Assembly: GCA_900548455.1 (NCBI GenBank)
Contig: URKQ01000002.1
Location: 1-64,000 of the forward strand
DNA length: 64,000 nt
From: an uncultured Clostridium sp.
GTDB taxonomy: Bacteria > Bacillota > Clostridia > Clostridiales > Clostridiaceae
Direction: 5' to 3'
Below the pieces are notes generated by a model. The model saw only the letters and a program-made list of their open reading frames with translations. It was not told the origin of the DNA and searched no databases. Made by a program: the position numbers and the translations under genes. The first letter of the stretch is position 1; each line of letters starts with the position of its first letter. Positions 60,753-64,000 of this stretch are shown here, one piece after another.

Positions 60753-61958
60753 TTATACACGTACTAAGCTATCTTTTTTTACTTCTTCCATCAGTTCTTT
60801 AAACTTAGGTATAGATCTTTCAATTGTGTCGTAGGCTACACAATATGATATTCTTAAATATCCTGGACAGCCAAAGAAACTGCCTGGCACAATTAAAATA
60901 TTATATTTTTTAGCCATTTCAACAAATTTATTCTCATCCTCTATTGGTGATTTTACAAATAAGTAAAAAGCACCTTCTGGTTTTATGCATTCATATCCAC
61001 ACTCAGACAAGGAATTATATAGTAACTTACGATTTTTATCATAAAAATCTAGGTCAACTCTACTATCTATACATCTTCCAATAACTTTTTGTAAAAGTGA
61101 TGGTGCATTAACAAATCCTAAGATACGATTTGCTACTGCTGCTGCTGAAATTAAATCTTTAAAATCATTTACTTCATTTGGAATTACCAAATATCCAATT
61201 CTTTCACCTGGAAGTGAAAGTGATTTACTATAAGAATATCCAACAATTGCATTGTGATAATATTTTGTAACATATGGTACTTTCACATTATCATATGCTA
61301 ATTCTCTATATGGCTCATCAGAAATAAGATATATTTCTGTTCCCAGTTCCTCTTCCTTTTCTTTTAAAATTTTAGCTAAATTCATTAATGTTTCTTCAGA
61401 ATATACTACACCAGTTGGATTATTTGGAGAATTTACAATAACAGCCTTAGTCTTAGATGTTATCTTTTCCTTTAATTCTTCTAAGTTTGGTTGAAAAGTT
61501 TCCAAATTAGGAGATACAACTACTAACTTACAATCATAATTGTTTGCATAACTTCTATATTCTCCAAAGTATGGAGCAAAAGTAATAACTTCTTCACCTG
61601 GATTTAAAATTGATTTAAATATAACATTTAGTCCTCCAGCAGCTCCTACTGTCATAAGAATATTTTCTTCTGTAAAATTTGTAGCAAATCTTTTATTAAG
61701 TGATTCTGCAACAATTTTACGAACTTCTGGATATCCCGAATTACTCATATATCCATGTATACTAGTAGGTTCTTCTTCATTTAAAATGTCTATAATTGCA
61801 TCCTTTACTTCATTTGGTGGAGCTAAGTTAGGATTACCTATACTAAAATCATAAACATTTTCTGCCCCATAAATTGAAGCTAATCTCTTTCCTTCCTCAA
61901 ACATAGCTCTTATTAATGAGCCCCCTCTAACGTAGTCAATCATTTTCTCTGATATCAT
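60753..61958 (-). CDS. PLP-dependent class I/II aminotransferase
   Basis: Aminotransferase of 401 residues (aspartate-aminotransferase fold). Motifs: FSIGNPNLAPPNEV near residue 40, VNSPNNPTGVVYSEE, YLISDEPYRELAYDN and the PLP lysine in VGYSYSKSLSLPGERIGYL near 240; the last binding Arg is in YLRISYC. The pattern is that of clostridial pyridoxal enzymes annotated as aspartate or aromatic aminotransferases; the substrate cannot be fixed. GGGGGG precedes the ATG at 61958, so the 13 further N-terminal codons were dropped. Confidence 0.88.
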   Translation of the reverse strand: MISEKMIDYVRGGSLIRAMFEEGKRLASIYGAENVYDFSIGNPNLAPPNEVKDAIIDILNEEEPTSIHGYMSNSGYPEVRKIVAESLNKRFATNFTEENILMTVGAAGGLNVIFKSILNPGEEVITFAPYFGEYRSYANNYDCKLVVVSPNLETFQPNLEELKEKITSKTKAVIVNSPNNPTGVVYSEETLMNLAKILKEKEEELGTEIYLISDEPYRELAYDNVKVPYVTKYYHNAIVGYSYSKSLSLPGERIGYLVIPNEVNDFKDLISAAAVANRILGFVNAPSLLQKVIGRCIDSRVDLDFYDKNRKLLYNSLSECGYECIKPEGAFYLFVKSPIEDENKFVEMAKKYNILIVPGSFFGCPGYLRISYCVAYDTIERSIPKFKELMEEVKKDSLVRV

Positions 61959-62002
61959 ACTATGATTCCCCCCTATTTTAAATGTATTCGATTTCATACA
62001 TA

Positions 62003-62045
62003 TTTAAATTTAATCCTTCAACATTCATTGAAGGATTTAAATTTA
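62003..62045 (-). terminator. Hairpin terminator of murB
   Basis: ATCCTTCAA pairs with TTGAAGGAT around CATTCA, extended by AT pairs (AAATTTA with TTAAATTT, one bulge). Confidence 0.7.
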
Positions 62046-62050
62046 CTCAT

Positions 62051-62974
62051 TTAGTTGTTATTGTCTTCCCCTACAATACGAACCTCCGTATGAAGTTCAA
62101 CTCCATACATATCAAAAACCGTATTTTGAACTACATTTATTAGTTCCATAATTTCTCTTGCAGTAGCATTTCCCTTATTAATTATAAATCCTGAATGCTT
62201 TTCTGATACTTGCGCATCCCCAACGCTTTTTCCTTTAAGTCCAGCATCTTGAATAAGTTTCCCTGCAAAATATCCCTCTGGACGTTTAAACGTACTTCCT
62301 GCTGATGGATATTCAAGTGGTTGCTTACTACGTCTTCTTTCAGCAAAATCATTCATTTTTGCTTTGATGGCTTCAGCATCACCATGGTGAAGTTTTAGTT
62401 TTGTTTCTAAAACTACATATCCCTTATTTAATACTATACTATTTCTGTAAGATAACTGCAATTCGTCTCTTGAAAGTTCTAAAATCTCCCCATTGTCATC
62501 AATTACTAAAGCACTAACAACAACCTTAGACATATCTCCATCATATGCTCCTGCATTCATAGCAATTGCTCCACCGATTGATCCTGGAATTCCTGCTGCA
62601 AATTCTAAATCAGTTAATCCTTTTTCCAAAGCTCTTCGTGCAACTAAGCTTAGTAATGCACCACACTGAGCTATGATAGTATCATCATTAACAGTAATCT
62701 CATTTAATTTTGTTAAATTAATTACAACTCCTCTAAAGCCACCATCTTTAATTATTAGATTGGAACCATTTCCCATCACATAGTAATTGATGTTATTAGT
62801 TTTAAAAAAACTAATTAAGTTCTTTACCATATTAAAGTTTACTGGATAAACCATAACATCTGCAGGTCCTCCAACTTTAAAGGAAGTGTGCTTTCTCATT
62901 ACCTCATCAGTTTTAATATTATCTTTTCCTACTATTTCTTCTATTTGTTTAATATAATTACTATTTAAATTCAT
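62051..62974 (-). CDS. murB: UDP-N-acetylenolpyruvoylglucosamine reductase
   Basis: FAD enzyme that reduces UDP-GlcNAc-enolpyruvate to UDP-MurNAc in cytoplasmic peptidoglycan synthesis. Length 307 residues, typical for the short (type II) MurB of Firmicutes. FAD-binding: KHTSFKVGGPADVMVYP near residue 30, YVMGNGSNLIIKDGG, GIPGSIGGAIAMNAGAYDGD; the proton-donating Ser is in PSAGSTFKRPEG near 228, and the final Glu is in LHTEVRIVGE. A single gene between uvrC and the aminotransferase, a normal clostridial arrangement. Confidence 0.96.
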   Translation of the reverse strand: MNLNSNYIKQIEEIVGKDNIKTDEVMRKHTSFKVGGPADVMVYPVNFNMVKNLISFFKTNNINYYVMGNGSNLIIKDGGFRGVVINLTKLNEITVNDDTIIAQCGALLSLVARRALEKGLTDLEFAAGIPGSIGGAIAMNAGAYDGDMSKVVVSALVIDDNGEILELSRDELQLSYRNSIVLNKGYVVLETKLKLHHGDAEAIKAKMNDFAERRRSKQPLEYPSAGSTFKRPEGYFAGKLIQDAGLKGKSVGDAQVSEKHSGFIINKGNATAREIMELINVVQNTVFDMYGVELHTEVRIVGEDNNN

Positions 62975-63070
62975 TGTATACCTCGTGTCACATTATTATA
63001 TATTTAGTATAGAATAAGCAACATGTCCATGGCAATAATTATTCTATATTTATATATGATAAATTTCAAA

Positions 63071-64000
63071 TTAATTCTTTTTAAAGTAATCTATTACACT
63101 TTCACTTGATCTTTTATCCATGGATGGTGTGGCCATTAACTCTTCAAGACTTGCTTTTTTTATATTCTCTAAACTTCCAAATTTCTTTAAAAGTTCTATC
63201 CTTCTTCGCTCACCTACTTTAGGTATTTCATCTAGAATTGAATATAGCGTTCTTTTATCTCTTAATGTCCTATGATATGTAATAGCAAATCTATGAACTT
63301 CATCTTGTATCCTTGTTATAAGTAACATTGCTTTTGAAGATGGCGTTAACATAATCTCTTCATCATTATAAATCAATCCCCTGGTTCTATGGTTATCATC
63401 TTTAACCATGCCACATACAGGAATTTCAATATTTAATTCTTTTAATACTTCCAGTGCTATGTTTACTTGGCCTTTTCCGCCATCCATCATAATGAGGTCA
63501 GGAAATACAGAAAATTTTCCTGACTCAAAGTTTATTTCATTCTGAGTAATTTTTTGTATCTCCATTAATCCATGAGAAAATCTTCGCGTCAATATTTCTT
63601 TCATAGACTTATAATCATCAGGACCTTCAACCGTATTGATTTTAAATCTTCTATAATCACTATTTTTAGCTTTCCCATCTTGAAATACTACCATTGTTCC
63701 TACAGAATCCATTCCCATCAAATTTGATATATCGTAAGCCTCTATTCTTTCAGGAATACAATCTAATTTTAATGCTCCTTGAATTTCTTTTAATGCAACA
63801 TTGTTTAGCTCCTTATTTACCTTATCATTAAGTTTAAACATTTCTAAAGCATGACTTGCATTTTTTTGAACCATATCAAGTATCCTCTTCTTTTCACCTT
63901 TTAGTGGTATCTTGAAAGTAACTTTATGATCCTTTTTTATAGAAAGCCATTGTTCTAGCAAGTCAGAATCTTTAATATTGCTAACATATATAACCTTTGG
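63071..64000 (-). CDS. uvrC: UvrC excinuclease subunit, 3' part (runs off window)
   Basis: Nuclease subunit of UvrABC nucleotide-excision repair. The frame stays open to the last base of the window, reading VIYVSNIKDSDLLEQWLS before the first internal Met, so the start is outside. Seen here are the RNase H-like C-terminal nuclease domain (ERIEAYDISNLMGMDSVGTMVVF, YRRFKINTVEGPDDYKSM, LIMMDGGKGQVN, RIQDEVHRFAITYHR) and the double helix-hairpin-helix tail (IPKVGERRRIELLKKFGSLE). The GIY-YIG domain must lie beyond 64,000. Confidence 0.96.
   Translation of the reverse strand, partial: PKVIYVSNIKDSDLLEQWLSIKKDHKVTFKIPLKGEKKRILDMVQKNASHALEMFKLNDKVNKELNNVALKEIQGALKLDCIPERIEAYDISNLMGMDSVGTMVVFQDGKAKNSDYRRFKINTVEGPDDYKSMKEILTRRFSHGLMEIQKITQNEINFESGKFSVFPDLIMMDGGKGQVNIALEVLKELNIEIPVCGMVKDDNHRTRGLIYNDEEIMLTPSSKAMLLITRIQDEVHRFAITYHRTLRDKRTLYSILDEIPKVGERRRIELLKKFGSLENIKKASLEELMATPSMDKRSSESVIDYFKKN

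Noticed and set aside
1..64000. tRNA, rRNA, prophage or complete insertion sequence
   Set aside because: I looked for these on both strands and saw no cloverleaf with GTTCRA, no ribosomal motifs, no phage structural genes and no transposase.

Overview
The window is AT-rich chromosomal DNA from a low-GC Gram-positive, most likely a Clostridium-type member of the Clostridiaceae. Evidence for this is the strong AGGAGG ribosome sites, frequent TTG and GTG starts, a lysS T-box, clostridial family members (DUF3793, DUF1048, DUF1540, DUF368, FmdE) and the housekeeping order uvrC, murB, aminotransferase, rapZ, yvcK, whiA ... dnaE, lysS, pfkA, pyk. Nearly all genes are on the minus strand. Only the thrS fragment at the left edge and one alcohol dehydrogenase at 36.4 kb are on the plus strand. 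I see no tRNA, rRNA, CRISPR array, intact insertion sequence or prophage.

Layout. 0-1.3 kb: 3' part of thrS. 1.4-5.9 kb: an iron/siderophore/corrinoid-type ABC importer with FmdE-like and methyltransferase genes behind a folded leader. 5.9-14.6 kb: a LanFEG/CprABC-type antimicrobial-peptide transporter flanked by two two-component systems, with a 330-bp MITE-like element between transporter and sensor genes. 14.7-20.5 kb: accessory genes (PadR/DUF1048, nuclease-like lipoprotein, esterase, methyltransferase, AraC). 20.6-26.3 kb: a four-gene operon of unknown function (HNH-like membrane protein, small membrane protein, tail-anchored coiled coil, CbbX/SpoVK-type AAA+ ATPase) next to a WYL regulator. 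27-43 kb: RNA methyltransferases, a candidate structured RNA, a DUF368 flippase, a Ktr-type K+ transporter, flavodoxin/DUF3793, methionine gamma-lyase, CheV, PnuC, alcohol dehydrogenase and a heterodimeric ABC exporter with TetR. 44-64 kb: glycolysis (pyk, pfkA), lysS with T-box, dnaE, oleate hydratase, then the conserved envelope/cell-division cluster ytoI-like, whiA, yvcK, rapZ, aminotransferase, murB, uvrC.

Points that stand out. (1) The 20.6-25.2 kb operon looks like an undescribed AAA+/membrane system, possibly immunity or stress related; its two membrane proteins share a C-terminal tail, which suggests a common docking site. (2) dnaE is not broken: it is interrupted by a 1,237-nt group I intron carrying a LAGLIDADG endonuclease gene, and removing the intron restores a 1,186-residue polymerase. 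(3) Three MITE-like elements share GGCTCTGTA ends, one with a perfect 8-bp target duplication. (4) Three copies of a GTTAG/CTAAC palindrome tie flavodoxin/DUF3793 and the ABC exporter to one DtxR-like regulon. (5) Two folded RNAs that I cannot name lie at 5.8 and 28.5 kb.

Several starts were moved inward to match ribosome sites; this is said in each entry. All functional statements rest on motif recognition by eye, without database searches.
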